From the NCBI RefSeq assembly GCF_036785885.1, contig NC_092310.1:4278001-4342000 (forward strand): a stretch of 64,000 nucleotides of DNA. Reading direction: 5' to 3'. Origin of the DNA: Coffea arabica (Eukaryota > Streptophyta > Magnoliopsida > Gentianales > Rubiaceae). This document shows positions 1 to 12,040 of this stretch, in pieces. The notes beneath the pieces are model-generated. The model had not been told where the DNA came from, ran no database searches, and worked only from the letters and a program-made list of their open reading frames with translations. Within the stretch, counting starts at the first letter, position 1; each line of letters begins with the position of its first letter. Made by a program: the position numbers and the translations under genes.

Positions 1-2185
1 ATTTTGACCTCTCATCTTTGTAATAATTATAATTTGACTCCAAAAACTTTTTTATATTTGTAATTAGGTCCCTAATAGTTTTGATTTCTTAAATATAAGC
101 GATTTATCTTTTTTAATTGTTAATTATACTTCATTTAAGTACTTTAGTTGATAGATTTCATGATTATTTTTATTCTTTATAATTAAATTGGTGTCTTGAT
201 CATTTTGTTGATTTTGGACTATAAATAGGACAAATCCAATCTCAATTAACCACAACTTCAAGGGATGTATCTTCTTTTATTATTTTAAACTCTTTTATGT
301 GCTCAAATGTGTTTCTTATATGTAATTGCATGTTTTTGGTGCCTTTTGTTTTTAATTACTCATTTTATTCATTTTAAGTTTCATTTATTCTATTTAATTT
401 TGATGATTATTTGTGAGGTATTTAAATGCCAAGTTATAATAGATAGGTGCTCAAGACATGTATTTAACTAATCTATGTAATAGATAGGTTTTTATTCCCC
501 CCTTAAATTGTAGTTAGGGCTCCAAATGTAATAGTTAGGATTTTATTTGCTTTTCTTTGCTTGTGTGCTTGCATGCTTGTGCGCTTATGTATTTATTCGT
601 TTTCTTTAGGGTCTTTGCATCTAGATATCATGCCTACATGTTATGTGATATATGTGTTTTATGTGTTTACTTGCTTTAATTATGCTTTATATGATTTATT
701 TAATTATAATAAATGCATGACGTCATCACACCAGTCCAACGCTAATTGTGGCATTTCTTCCTGATTTCTCACTAGTCCAATGCTAGTGAAGACTTGAAGA
801 AATAAGCTAGTTCAATGCTAGACCTTTTAGGCCATCCACGCTCTATAATCACATGCTTGAGTGACATTTAGTGCATTCCATGCATATTTTTTATTTTTAG
901 AATTTTTTTCATATCTTGCATGATATTTCTTCTATATATATTATCCCTCTTATCCCTATGTGCGTGAAACATGACATTTAGACTTGCATCCCATTTAGGA
1001 GAATAAAAATAGGTTAGCCCATTTGCTTGATTAGGTTAGAAGAGTCACCTTTCAAATATGGGAAATGGACGAGTATGGCTTCTTAGCCTTAGCACGGTCG
1101 TATCTCCTCTATAAAAAAGAAAATTGAAGTCACGAATCTTAGTCCCCCGTACTCGTTATGTTGCATTCCTCTCTTTTAGGTCATGTATATTTATTTTCTT
1201 CTTTTTTTCAAGTCTCCTTTTTGCATATTTGTGACATCTTTTAAAGAATCATTTTTGGGCATCATATTTAATGTGATTCGCACCAATTAAATTTTGAAGA
1301 GATATTTCGACCAACTCGACATCCATTAGGTCTAGATTTGCATTCATATAGCAACATCTAAATGTGATAAGTTTTATAGGTTAGATTAAGAAAATTTCCG
1401 ACTAAATCTCGCAACTAGTTTTGACTAGATTGAAAGGGTGCCTTAGATCAAGTCTTTGCCTTTCCTTTCTTCAACTGTGACTCCCGAATTCTTTTTTTCT
1501 GTTTTTCGAAGACCTAGAGTCGTTTAAAAAGTATTTTATATTTTTTTATTAAAAATACATTTTTAGGTGATTTGGTACATTTAAAGTTGATACCAAGTAA
1601 CGACTCCTATTTTTTCTTAAAAATACTTTTTAGACTATTATTTTGGGCCAAAATCGTCGTACTTTTAAGTCCCATTTTAGGTCATTTTTTTTATTTATTC
1701 TATAAAAAAACTCATTTTTTCACTCATCATTTTCCAGATAAAAAAAAATTGATTTTTCTAACAGCCTAAACACTCTTGGATTTTATTTATTCTAAAAATG
1801 GGGTGAGTATTTGAAAATTTTAAAACTACCGGTTTACGATCTAAACGATTTTTATCTGTTCGTCTGCTTTCTAACAATTTTTCATTAACTTGCGGCTTGA
1901 GCACAAAATCAGACCAGTGACATGTTCGGTTCGCGGTCCAACCAGTCGGACCGGCCAGTCCGGTTCCGGTTCTGAAACATTGAGTTCTATTGCTCTTGAA
2001 GGTAATTTCTCCTACACAAGAATGTGTTTACCATGGGGGATGCATTTGTCGGTAATTACTCTCAAACATACAACAGCTAACCTTGGTTGTGCGCACTCAC
2101 GAGCAAGGTTTGAGTATACTTTAATATTATTTAGACTATGGAGGAAGAAGAGAAAAGGCAAACGATTGAAGAATGTTTCAATTGT

Positions 2186-2277
2186 CTCTAGTATCAAACC
2201 CTACACCTATTATAAGGGTAAATTGACTTGTCCCTAGTATCAAACCCTACACCTATTATAAGGATAAATTGACTTAA
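2186..2277. repeat. Two-copy ~46-bp tandem repeat
   Basis: Two near-identical adjacent units contain 'agtatcaaaccctacacc' followed by 'tattataagg' and 'taaattgactt'. They differ at only a couple of positions. This is a local duplication with no coding sense. Confidence 0.85.
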
Positions 2278-2598
2278 CTAGAAGAAGAAGTTGCTAATAT
2301 AACCCAACAGGAAATGAGGTAAAAAGAGGCAATAATTTCAAGGATTCAAGTTTCTCTAAAATTTGTTTGGAAAAAAATTCCTTTATCTCTTCTTTTTTCA
2401 GTTATAACCTAGAAGTCTTGCCATTTGATAAAAGTTGAGCTATAATCGAAACGGTAATACCTCGATACGATTTTCCACCAACATAGAATGGACTAAGATG
2501 TACTCACTACAGACAAATTTGTTAGGGAGAAACACCTCAAGAAAATCCACTAAAAGTTCAATATGTAAGTTAGGAACCCAACTCTGATCCAAAAGTTT

Positions 2599-2750
2599 AA
2601 CCTATTAGGTTTTGGACCATTACTTACATATTAAGTGCTCTTTTAAAAAACTTAAACTTTTAGGTTTTGAACCATTACTTACATATTAAGTGCTCTTTTA
2701 AAAAACTTAAACTTTTAGGTTTTGAACCTTTACTTATATATTAAGTGCTC
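2599..2750. repeat. ~55-bp tandem repeat, about 2.8 copies
   Basis: Units carry 'ttacatattaagtgctc', an A-run, then 'acttaaacttttaggttttg'. The first copy is partial and diverged at its left side. The third has point changes and fades out after 'attaagtgctc'. Confidence 0.85.
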
Positions 2751-3188
2751 ATTTTTTATCTTTCGACTCAATATGGAATCTAATCCTTACTCATGAACCT
2801 AGCAAAATTTGGCTTTGATTACTTTTTCTTTTTATGATGTAAAACTGGTTAAAGTCCCATAGCACAAGACTTTCCTGAAGATAATTGGTCCAACAAATGT
2901 TCACGAATAAGTGCTTTGGTGAGATGTTGCAACTCCAAATTTAGAGAATAAAGACAAATAAAGATTAAGATAATACTTCGTCAACTAGCAACAAGTTTCA
3001 TTTATCAATTGAGTCTTAGAGACTAGGAAGAGCTGTTTTCGGAGTTTCTAGATTATACGAAATCAAGATCAAAATATGGTTGACTGACCAACTCATAATG
3101 GCCACTGCCTGCCAACCTTCAATGCGTTTAGGGTTGGACTGAGATGTTGGCAGATTTATTCACTTGGATGTGACTCTGTGTAAGTGTG

Positions 3189-3193
3189 TGTAT
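3189..3193. repeat. Left TSD of the Tat element (TGTAT)
   Basis: TGTAT immediately precedes the LTR terminal TG and is matched by TGTAT at 12600-12604, directly after the terminal CA of the right LTR. Five-base duplications are the normal footprint of LTR-retrotransposon integrase. Confidence 0.9.
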
Positions 3194-3753
3194 TGAGAAG
3201 GGTCATTTCAGCCCTCATAAGTACGCGCACCTCGCTTCCGCTACTATTGAAGACCGCCGAAGGGACCGACTCCCCGACGTGTTGGACCCCGAATAAGCTC
3301 ACCTCGACATGACCCCCACCAAAGGCCGGGGTCAGAGACGTGTCCCTGACCCTGTCTCCTTGTCAAGTCATAGGATGGTCAGGTTCAGATACAATCTGAC
3401 AACTGCTAGAGTTCAGAACGATTGATGGGACCTGCTGAGGCGCCGCCAATTTGTCAAGTAAAGCTGACAGTCTGGGCGTGGCAGTCCCTAGAGAACGGGT
3501 CCTCTTAATCCTCTCTCCCTCTCATATAAATACTCCTAGGGCTCCTGGAAAAAAGGTAAGAGTCTCCTAATCTAATTCAGTAACTTGACCCTCTCTGAAA
3601 AGTAACTAATTAGATTGTCGGAGGTGAATCAGGAGATCTAGCCCCATATTTCTTGCAGTTTGAGCAGGAGACTTTTGAGCAGTTTCACTTCCCCACCTGA
3701 GGACACTCCAATTGGTGAGGTAAAACCCAATCCATCCAAAAATCACCTCTTCA
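3194..3753 (+). repeat. 5' LTR of the Tat element
   Basis: The LTR begins TGAGAAGG and ends CTCTTCA. It pairs with 12041-12599 at roughly 93% identity by eye. A TATA box (TATAAATA, 3525-3532) lies about 230 bp before its 3' end and would mark the U3/R boundary just downstream. Confidence 0.92.
3525..3532 (+). promoter_or_regulatory. TATA box of the 5' LTR
   Basis: TATAAATA in the LTR. The same motif sits at the equivalent place in the right LTR (about 12371-12378). It is the likely core promoter of the retrotransposon. Confidence 0.65.
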
Positions 3754-3755
3754 AT

Positions 3756-3773
3756 TGGCGCTGTCTGTGGGAA
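3756..3773 (+). other. Primer-binding site of the Tat element
   Basis: TGGCGCTGTCTGTGGGAA begins two bases after the 5' LTR. This position and the TGGCGC start are typical of tRNA-primed minus-strand initiation sites in the Tat/Athila branch. Which tRNA it matches was not tested. Confidence 0.75.
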
Positions 3774-3788
3774 CGAAGACATCTCAGA

Positions 3789-5330
3789 ATGAAACCCATG
3801 CATTCTAGGAGCAGGAAGGCCCTTACCATTGGGACTTAGTCGAGTGCTGCAGCCCAGGAAGAGAACATGGTTGAAAGACATGGGTCTCTAGAAGAACAGC
3901 TAGCAAACGAAGAAGCCATGGCTAAGATGGCAGAGTTTGTGGCGAAAAATCCAAATGTCTTCGAGGAGTTAGGCAGGTACTTCAAGAGGCAAGGCAAACA
4001 AAAAATTGAGTCCTCTAAAAGAAAATTAGATGAATCTCCCGAATATCCATCTGATGAAGAATCTGATGGAAGAAATTTGGCTAGGAGCGCCTCGAAACGA
4101 GCCATGTCCAAGGCTATTTCTAAAATCGCGTCCTTATTTAAGGCCTTCTCGTGGGGTTTACTAGGAAGGCGAGCTGACGAAAATCCTTGGCTCCTGAGGA
4201 GGCCCGGAGTGGATTACATGAGAGTTCCGCTCTTCATAGACGAGATCAACGAGGAGAGGCTTTCTTCGAATTTCAAACTCCTCATGATAGCATCTTATGA
4301 TGGCCGAGGTAACCCGAAAGACCATATTCACGCGTTCATGTCGGCATTCCGATTATATTGCATCCCCGACCCTGTCATTTGTCGGGCCTTCCCGGTGTTT
4401 TTACAAGGGACAGTTCGAAAGTGGTTCTGGGGCCTCAAACCTAAGAGCATATCCACCTTGGGAGAATTGGTGGAAAAATTCCTCCATCGTTTTGTATTCT
4501 CCAGACCTACGACCAAGACCTCGACGTATCTGTTGAATATATAGCAGAACCCGGGCAAGTTACTTACGTCTTATGTGCAGAGATTTCAAGATGAGAGCGT
4601 ACAGATACCCGACCCCAATGAGCAGGTGACGATAGCTGCCTTTACTAACGAGTTTGTGCTTGGAACGTTTCACACCGCGATACACAAGAAATATCATCGC
4701 ACGCTCCAAGACCTCTGGTTGAAGGTCGAAAAGGGCATATAGGCCGAAAATCTTAATCGTATGAAAAGAGAGGTCCAAGCAGTCCGGCCGAGATCGGACA
4801 CCCGGCGGAGGGAGCCAGGTTGAAGTGAGGCCGAAAATAGCAGTGGTTTCCAGAGCCCCAGCCGTGACCGCCGGAGCGTTTTCGATAGGATTGCCAAGGG
4901 AAAGCAACCGATCTTGGAAGCTGAGTTAACCCCCCTAAACACCAGCAGATCCCGTGTGCTGTCAGTGATGGATCAAAGTGAGTTTGGGCGAGCTCCTCCA
5001 AAGATGAATGGAAAAAAGAAGAGAAGAAATCCTAACCTGTACTGCCTATACCACCGAAATGTCGGGCATAAGACAGAGGACTGCAACGACCTCAAGAAGG
5101 AAATAGAGCGTCTCATTAAGCAGGGTTATCTCAAACAATTCGTCCGACGAGATGCGAGTTACAATAGGAGCGAATCTCGTCGTGAAAGCCGAGGCAACCA
5201 ACGCCGAGATGACAGGCAGGATCGAAGAAGCAGTTGTTGCCTCCCAGAGGGTCTCAAGGATGCCAGAAGGCCCCCCGAGATGGGTTCCCCAGTCATGAGC
5301 CGGTTATGGCACCGGTCATGGGTCCGGACA
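3789..5330 (+). pseudogene. gag of the Tat element (broken)
   Basis: This encodes the structural Gag polyprotein. An in-frame ATG at 3789 is followed by a stop at 3837-3839. The frame then stays open from the ATG at 3867 to a stop at 4542-4544. The retrotransposon Gag core follows (about 4200-4620), including the 'VRKWFWGL' and 'FLHRF' signatures. Further along, past more stops and a frame change, 5040-5140 encodes the lineage-typical 'YCLYHRNVGHKTEDC' zinc-binding-like motif. At least three breaks make a full-length Gag impossible. Confidence 0.8.
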
Positions 5331-5574
5331 TAGATCCGGATATGGGCCCAACATCGCTAGAGTGATTAACACCATAGCCGGTGGTCCGACAGGAGGGGAT
5401 AGCCAAAACTCCCGAAAGAGAACTTACAGGCAGGCTAACCCGGACGTAACAGAGCTGAGTTCTCGGTTATCCGAGGTGATCACGTATGGCCCAAGTGATC
5501 CCGTCCCGACCGCGTCTAGCAGCCATGAGCTCTTGGTGATCGAGGTACTCACCAATAATTATATCTCAAGAAAG

Positions 5575-7530
5575 TGTACGTGGATCCAGGAAACTTAGTA
5601 GACGGCATGTACTACCGAACGTTCGAAAATCTGAAACTGACAAGAGAACAGCTCAACCCAATCAGGATACCCCTTATGGGGTTTGGGGACATGTTGTTCA
5701 CCCCGAAGGGATGGTGACGTTAACGGTGACCGTCGGCCATCAACCTTGATGCCGAACCATCCTAATTAATTTCGTGGTGGTCAGGGCCGATTCTCCATAC
5801 AATCTGCTTATGGGTCGGTCCACCTTGAACGCTTTGCGAGTTGTGTACTCAATGTACCACTTAAATTTCAAGTTCCCAACTCCCGCGAGAATCGCTGAGA
5901 TGAGCAGCGATGATTATGCCGCGCGGGAGTGTTACCTAGCTACCTTGCAGGCTGCGTTCTCGTCGACATCCGAGCCACGGACCGAGGGCAGAAGGTCTAG
6001 CATTTTGTCGATAGACTGCATCGATCCTCACCAATCCGTGAAGCCTCAAAGGTTGGAGAGTGGAGACGAGGCCGAGGATATTATCTTGACTGTTGCTGAC
6101 CCCAATCAAACCGTCCGCATCGGCACAAACTTGCCCGAGCCGGTCAAAGGCGGGTTGATCAAACTCCTTAGGGAGTACCAGGACGTCTTCGCTTGGACTG
6201 CTGAACAAGTGGTCGGGGTTCCTTTCCAGCTTATGCTGCACAAACTGAACGTTGATCCTAGAGTTCGGCCAGTAAGACAGAAGAGGAGACATTTCGGCCC
6301 GAAACGCAGCAAGACTGTAATGGAAGAGTTGGACAAACTCATGCCAGCACGGATGATGAAGGAAATCCAATATTCCACTTGGCTGTCTAATCCGATAATA
6401 GTCAAAAAGGACACCGGAGGATGGAGAATGTGTAGATTTCACCGATCTGAATAAGGCTTGCCTGAAAGACTGTTACCAAGTGCTCAGGATCGACACGCTG
6501 GTCGACTCGGCGATGGGATATGATGTTCTCTGCTTTTTGGATGCCTTCAAAGGCTATCATCAAATAAGCATGAGTGAGAAGGATCAATAAAATACAGCTT
6601 TCTACACATATCAGGGGGTCTATTGTTACACAACCATGCCCTTCGAGCTGAAGAACGCCGGGGCCACCTATCAACGGCTTATCAACCAAATCGTCAAAGC
6701 TCAGATAGGTCGGAATGTCGAGGCATACGTCGACGACGTCCTCCTCAAGAGCAAGGAGATCTCGGCATTCCTGTTCGATGTGAAGGAGGTACTCGGGGTC
6801 CTCCGAACCACTCGGATGATGTTGAATCCCAAGAAATGCATATTCGGAGTGACTTTGGACAAATTTTGGGGGTATCTGGTGTCTCGGTAGGGTACAGAGG
6901 CGAACCCTGACAAGGTGAAGGTTATTCAAAAAATATCCTCATTCCGGACCCCTCGCGAGATGCAAAGCTTGACCGGACGCTTGGCCGCCCTTAATCGGTT
7001 CCTATCGCAGTCTGCGGCCAAGACATTGCCTTTTTCAAGGTACTCAAGAAAGCGGACAAATTCACCGGACTATTGAATGCCAGCAGGCCTTTAAAGAGTT
7101 AAAAGAATATCTTCACTACCTCCCCACGCTCACGTCACCTCGTCCTGGAGAGACCTTATACCTTTACCTCTCGGCCGCGGATGAGGCAATCAGTGCCTTT
7201 CTGATTCGAGACGATGGGGTTCAGGTATCCATTTATTACGTCAACCGAGTTCTCCGAGACCCGGTACACCCGAGCTGAGAAGCATGTGTTAGGGTTAGTC
7301 CACGCGACCCGTAGACTAAAGCCTTACTTCCTAACTTACCCTGTAAGTCTGCGGACTAACCAACTAGTTAGGCAGATTCTGTCACGCCCCGAGGCGTCCG
7401 GACGACTCACCAAGTGGGCTATTGAACTAGGGGAGTACGACATAACCTACGAGTCCCGGACTGCTATCAAGGCCCAGGCATTGGCAGACTTCTTGGCCAA
7501 GCTCACCTTTCCTGTGAGCCAAAACGTCAT
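5575..7530 (+). pseudogene. Protease, reverse transcriptase and RNase H of the Tat element (broken)
   Basis: The protease remnant starts near 5575. Its active-site triplet reads D-P-G rather than the usual D-T/S-G, and its C-terminal half includes 'YNLLMGRSTLNALR' (about 5796-5837). Reverse transcriptase follows from about 6190, with the catalytic YVDD box at 6726-6737 and 'MPFELKNAGATYQ' upstream of it. The Ty3-type RNase H with 'LYLSAADEAISAFL' lies at about 7157-7200. A frameshift near 6430 and in-frame stops at 6588-6590 and 6888-6890 split the polyprotein, with more breaks near 7280. The family normally makes one pol polyprotein. Confidence 0.85.
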
Positions 7531-7534
7531 TTTG

Positions 7535-7935
7535 GCTGAGACTGAACCTCAAAAGTGGATCTTATATGTGGATGGATCCTCCACTAATGATGGTAGTGGA
7601 GCCGACTTGCTCCTCAAGGACCCTCACGGAAAGACGTGCTCCTACGCACTTCGGTCTGATTTTGCCGCATCAAACAATGAATCTGAGTATGAAGCGCACA
7701 TCGCGGGATTGCAGTTGGTTCGAAAACTTGGTGCCAACCAGATCTCAGTTTACAGTGACTCCCAACTCGTGGTGTGCCAGGTACTGGGAGAGTACGAAAT
7801 TAGAGAGAAAAGTATGCAGCGGTATCTTTCTAAAGTTCAACAGCTGGCAGCCTAGTTCGAATCGTTTGACATTCAAAAGATATCCCAATCAAAGAATAGG
7901 CGAGCTGATGCCTTATCAAAACTCGCCTCCACTGC
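7535..7935 (+). pseudogene. Second, archaeal-type RNase H (aRNH) of the Tat element
   Basis: The segment reads 'ILYVDGSSTNDGSGADLLL' near its start, later 'NNESEYEAHIAGLQL' and 'YSDSQLVVCQV', then after a stop a tail ending 'ADALSKLAS'. These match the D-E-D pattern of archaeal-like RNase H domains, which plants' Tat elements carry in addition to their own RNase H. The frame ends at a stop at 7853-7855 in the middle of the domain. Its presence is the best single lineage marker in this element. Confidence 0.82.
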
Positions 7936-8079
7936 GTTTTCTACTCCCAACAAATCGATTCACATGGAGGTTCTGTCTGAACCAGGGTACCTCGAGGAGA
8001 AGGTCTATCCAGTGACCTCAGAAAATACTTGGATGAGCTCTTTCATTAGTTTCTTGGAATAAGGAATTCTTCCAAATGA

Positions 8080-9247
8080 CAAGGCTGAAGCCAAGAAAAT
8101 TCAGCGCAAAACGGCTAGATACGCGCTCCGATGTGGCAATCTGTACAAACGTTCCTATTTCGACCCGTGGCTGCGATGTGTCACAGTCGAAGAGGGTGAA
8201 ACATTCTCCGGGAGATTCATGAAAGACTATGCGGGCCGCATGTCGGCCATCATTCGCCTTATTACTTGGCTATTTTTGGCTGACCATTCCGCAAGACGCC
8301 CAGGCATTGGTTCTGAGTTGTCCCTCATGTCAGCACCACGCACCCGAACATCATTAGTCAACCAACTTCATGATTCCTATCATCTCGCCATGGCCTTTCG
8401 ACAGTGGGGGACAAATATCATTAGACCCTTCCCGAGGGCCATAAGTGGCTACACTTATGTCGTGGTGGCGATGGAATATTTCACGAAATGGGTTGAACTC
8501 GAGACTTTAAGAAGCATCACGAGCCAAGCCATCCAGAAGTTCTTCTGGAAGCACATCGTCTGTCGCTTCGGATTACTTCGAATCGTCATCTCTGATAATG
8601 GAAAATAATTTACAGATAACCCCTTCAAGGCGTGGTGCGAGGAACTTGGGATTAAGCAACATTTTACTTCGGTTGGACATCTCCAAGCCAACGAACAGGC
8701 CGAGAATTTTAAACGAACACTTTTACATGGCTTTAAAATGAGACTAGACCAGATTGGGACCTCCTGGCTAGACGAGCTCCCTAGTGTGCTCTGGTTCTAT
8801 CGGACCACACCTAGAACGGCCACTCAAGAAACTCCATTCTCGTTAACCTATGGGTCCGAAGCGGTGGTTCCCGCTAAATTCCTTACCTCGAGCCCTAGGA
8901 TAGCGGCCTATGCCGTCGAGGCCAACGAAGAAGAACGAAGGACTGATCTTGACTTCTCTGAGGAAAAAAGTGATGCTGCGGCAGCCCGGATGGTCCTATA
9001 CAAGAATATCCTAACTAGCTATTATAATTCCCGCGTGAAAAATTTTCGATTCATCCCGAGGGACCTCGTCCTCCGAAAGAACTCGGTTAGTCGAGTTGAG
9101 CCACAGAACAAGTTATCTCCAAATTGGGAGGGGCCATACCGCGTGGTCGAGATTAGTCAAAATGGATATTGTAAATTGGCCTACCGAGATACTGTCTTAG
9201 TACCTAGGACCTGGCATGCCCAAAATCTCAAATTGTATTTTTCGTGA
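8080..9247 (+). pseudogene. Integrase of the Tat element (broken)
   Basis: The N-terminal zinc-binding part (about 8090-8340) is frameshifted. The catalytic core runs from about 8400. The first acidic residue position reads Asn (codon 8414-8416, in 'NIIRPF'), where the family has Asp. The second Asp (8594-8596) and the Glu (8702-8704) are kept. A stop at 8606-8608 interrupts the core. The final frame (8738-9247) carries 'TPFSLTYGSEAVVP' and a GPY-type end ('WEGPYRVV') with no chromodomain. Loss of a catalytic acid plus the stop means no integrase activity. Confidence 0.85.
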
Positions 9248-9472
9248 TACTTACATATTATTTGAAGTTACTTACACCTATTCTGCGTACTTAGTTATTT
9301 TCTTGGCACTATCATGTGTTGTTGTTAAAGAAAATAGGTGGACAAACAAGTAGTAAACGAATAAAGAAGCAAGATATTAGAAGGCGGAGGCAACAGAAAA
9401 TGGAAATTTATATTAATATTCAGGACGGGTATAAAAGTTTGCAAGTACAAAAGATTGAGATTTAGAGCCCTA

Positions 9473-11628
9473 CTAAGAGTCTATAGCCTCGGCAGATCCC
9501 TGACCCGTGTTCTCGGCTTCCCTCATAGCCGCTCCACCATCTTCTTCGCCTCCCTCAAATTCCGCCATCTCGCGGTTGAACTCTGCCCGCACCTCGACCA
9601 GGTTCCTCCCAACTTGAATCCCTTTGGCCATGCGATCGCAAAGCTCCTGAGCGTTCTCGTTATAATTTGCTTTATCCTTAAACAAGTCCACTTGCTCTGC
9701 AGTGAGGAAGGGAGTGACCTCTTTGATAGCCGTGGTATAGCCAAACATATAGTTGGGCAGGGTAAGCTGACCGAGGTCATGTGTGAAAGTCTCAGAAGAG
9801 CGGAAGGCTTCTACTGCCGAGCTTCCCGCCTTGTTAATTGCAGCCTGAGTTGACTGCTCCTCCTGAAGTCGCCTCTTCTTTTCCTCTTCCAAAGCAGACT
9901 TCAAAGAGTTGACGGTAGCCTTGGACTGTTCTATCTCGGCCAAGCGTTCTTTACGGAGCTGTGTTTTTTTTTCCTCAGCCAGCTTCCTTTCCTCCTCGGC
10001 CAACTTCAGTTTTTGTTCCAGGACGTAAACCCTGTCCTGCAGCTCGGTAGGGGCCTGATTTTCAAGCATATTAGTGTAGCACTGCATCAACTTAGACAGG
10101 AAGGTCGAGGTCGAAGCCAACGCTACCGAGGTGCTTTGCATCAGCTCGTCCGGGGTCAATTTTTTGGCGTAAGAGTTATCTCTTAGCAAGCTGGAGTGGA
10201 CTAGCAAGTGGTGGGCGACAGTGGGATCCAAGCATCGGTCGTTGACACTGACGTCCCATTCCGGGCACCAATGCCAACCGGGATGCCTCTTGTCGTCCCC
10301 AACCTCTTGAGACTGGATGAAATGCCGGTTCCATAAAGATGATCTCATGATCGGCACCTCGGGAGCATGCACTTGAACCTGCTTGCCCCGACCTGTTGGT
10401 GGACGAGCCACGATGATTACACCCCTGGCAGGCACCCCCTCTGGAATCGTGGATCCCTGGGAGCTTTCTGGAACTGTTATGGGGGGAAGATGAGCTGGAG
10501 TGGCTGCTTTCTTCCTTTGGGCTGTCAAGGTCTCCCCAGTTGCTTTCCTCTTTTGCTGTTTCTTCGCGACTTCAGCAGTGCCCGCGGTGATCAGGTCGAA
10601 AACTCTCACCATTGCATAAGACGAAAATATTACTACTTAGAATCAAAGTAAGAAGAAATACAAAGATATGAGACGAGAAATACGATATTTTTGAAGTCTA
10701 GTAGAGAAGTCAAGAGGATAATTCGAGCTGATAAGGGCTCGGCTGATCCCACCTTTAACTAGAATCACTTCGGGGTAGGCCCAACAGTTGATCTTGAGGT
10801 CCGACCCGGGGAGTTTTTGGAAGTTCTCCTCTTCGTGATGACCTGGAGAAGAATCCTTAGCCGAAGTGGGCGGCCTCCACCAAAATCTCCTAGGAAAATC
10901 ATCGACGGGAACAAAATGAAATTGTGCTTCCATTCTTTTATGGAAGAAGACGCGTCTACCACTAACTTCTGCACGTGCTTGTTTCGGTTGCCGAAATAAA
11001 ACCACTCCTTTTTATCGTTGTTCTTGATCGTATAACAGTGGCGGAAAAGAGTCACTGTAGGGGCTATTCCCTGGTTTCGACAGAGCAGTTCGAATCCAAT
11101 AAGGATCCGAACCTCGTTAGGGGTTAACTAAGTGATCCGAACACCCCAGTACATTAGACTATCCTGGAAGAACCTCGTCATGGGCATTCTTAGCCCGGCT
11201 TCCAACTGGTCAACATAGACAGCAACTCTCTCTTTTGGGGGCTGCTCGGCTGTTTGGTGCCCCCGAGGTAGATAAATGCTGAAGCGAGGGTGGAAGGGGT
11301 ACCGGCGGATCATCTCGTTTGCCTCTTGGAGAGTAACCACGCTGTGGTTCTGAGAAAGTTAGACGAAATCCACTGTTGACAAATCCAGAGGTGCGGCCGG
11401 CTCCAGCACCCCCTCGTCTCTTGGTATCTCAACCCCGAGGGCGTCGTCATATACCATCTCAGAGTCCACTTCGCTCGGATCCTGGGATGGCTCATCCCCA
11501 CCAATTTCCTCGGCTGCCTCCTCCAGGCTGGAATACGAACTCTCCTCTTCTCCGACCGAATCAGGCCTCTTTGCTGCGTTGAAGTCCGGCGTCACTGTCT
11601 CTTTATGTGTTCTAACTACCCTAGCCAT
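9473..11628 (-). pseudogene. Antisense ORF (aORF) of the Tat element
   Basis: This long coding tract runs opposite to gag-pol, between integrase and the 3' LTR. The 5' part (11628-11359) starts 'MARVVRTHKETV' and is acidic. The middle part (about 11355-10760) contains 'RFFQDSLMYWGVRIT' and 'WFYFGNR', resembling the plant 'putative transposon protein' (Transposase_28-like) domain found in such aORFs. The last part (10612-9473) is an intact 379-codon frame with a basic N-terminus and a long Lys/Glu coiled coil at about residues 188-262. Stops near 11359 and 11128 and a frameshift near 10900 break the chain. An intron may separate the last part. The function of these aORFs is unknown. Confidence 0.72.
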
Positions 11629-12022
11629 ATTGATAAGGGGAAGGACGAAGTGAACTTACTGGTTAAGAAATGTTGAGATTCGTAGACTATCGATTCGGAG
11701 AATTCACACTCACTTCGGATATTTACTCTGATGCTTTTTTATGGTATGCTGGAAATGCTTGCGGTAAAATGTATCCTATTTATATAGATCAAGGGGACAG
11801 ACGAAAATGTGAGGCGGTTAGGTTTCCCAAGCTGACAATCACTCTCCTCATTTATGACTACCAGCCCTTGTGGCCTTCTCTCACGCGTCCTTTTGTGTTG
11901 TCACTTAAAGCTGACACCCCCTGTCACTATTTCACATCTCACGCTAAGCCCATTCTGACACGGTGGCAGCCTCCTGTATCCGTACGGAAGCCCGGAAAAA
12001 TACAGCTCACCTGGCCTTTCCT

Positions 12023-12040
12023 GAGGCTTGGGGGGCTTAG
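12023..12040 (+). other. Polypurine tract of the Tat element
   Basis: A G-rich tract (GAGGCTTGGGGGGCTTAG) sits directly against the TG of the right LTR, where plus-strand priming is expected. Confidence 0.7.

Larger units (their letters stand above)
1..3188. other. Gene-free AT-rich flank
   Basis: No convincing gene is visible on either strand. Open frames here are short and lack recognisable motifs or codon structure. Three imperfect copies of a phrase resembling 'agtccaaygctag' lie at about 732-820. The stretch around 1480-1740 resembles decayed LTR-retrotransposon sequence, but I could not find paired ends or a TSD. Two small tandem repeats are listed separately. The right edge is the insertion site of the Tat element. 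Confidence 0.6.

Noticed and set aside
1890..2237. 115-codon frame as a gene
   Set aside because: It runs through a tandem repeat and low-complexity sequence, with no family resemblance and no splice context.
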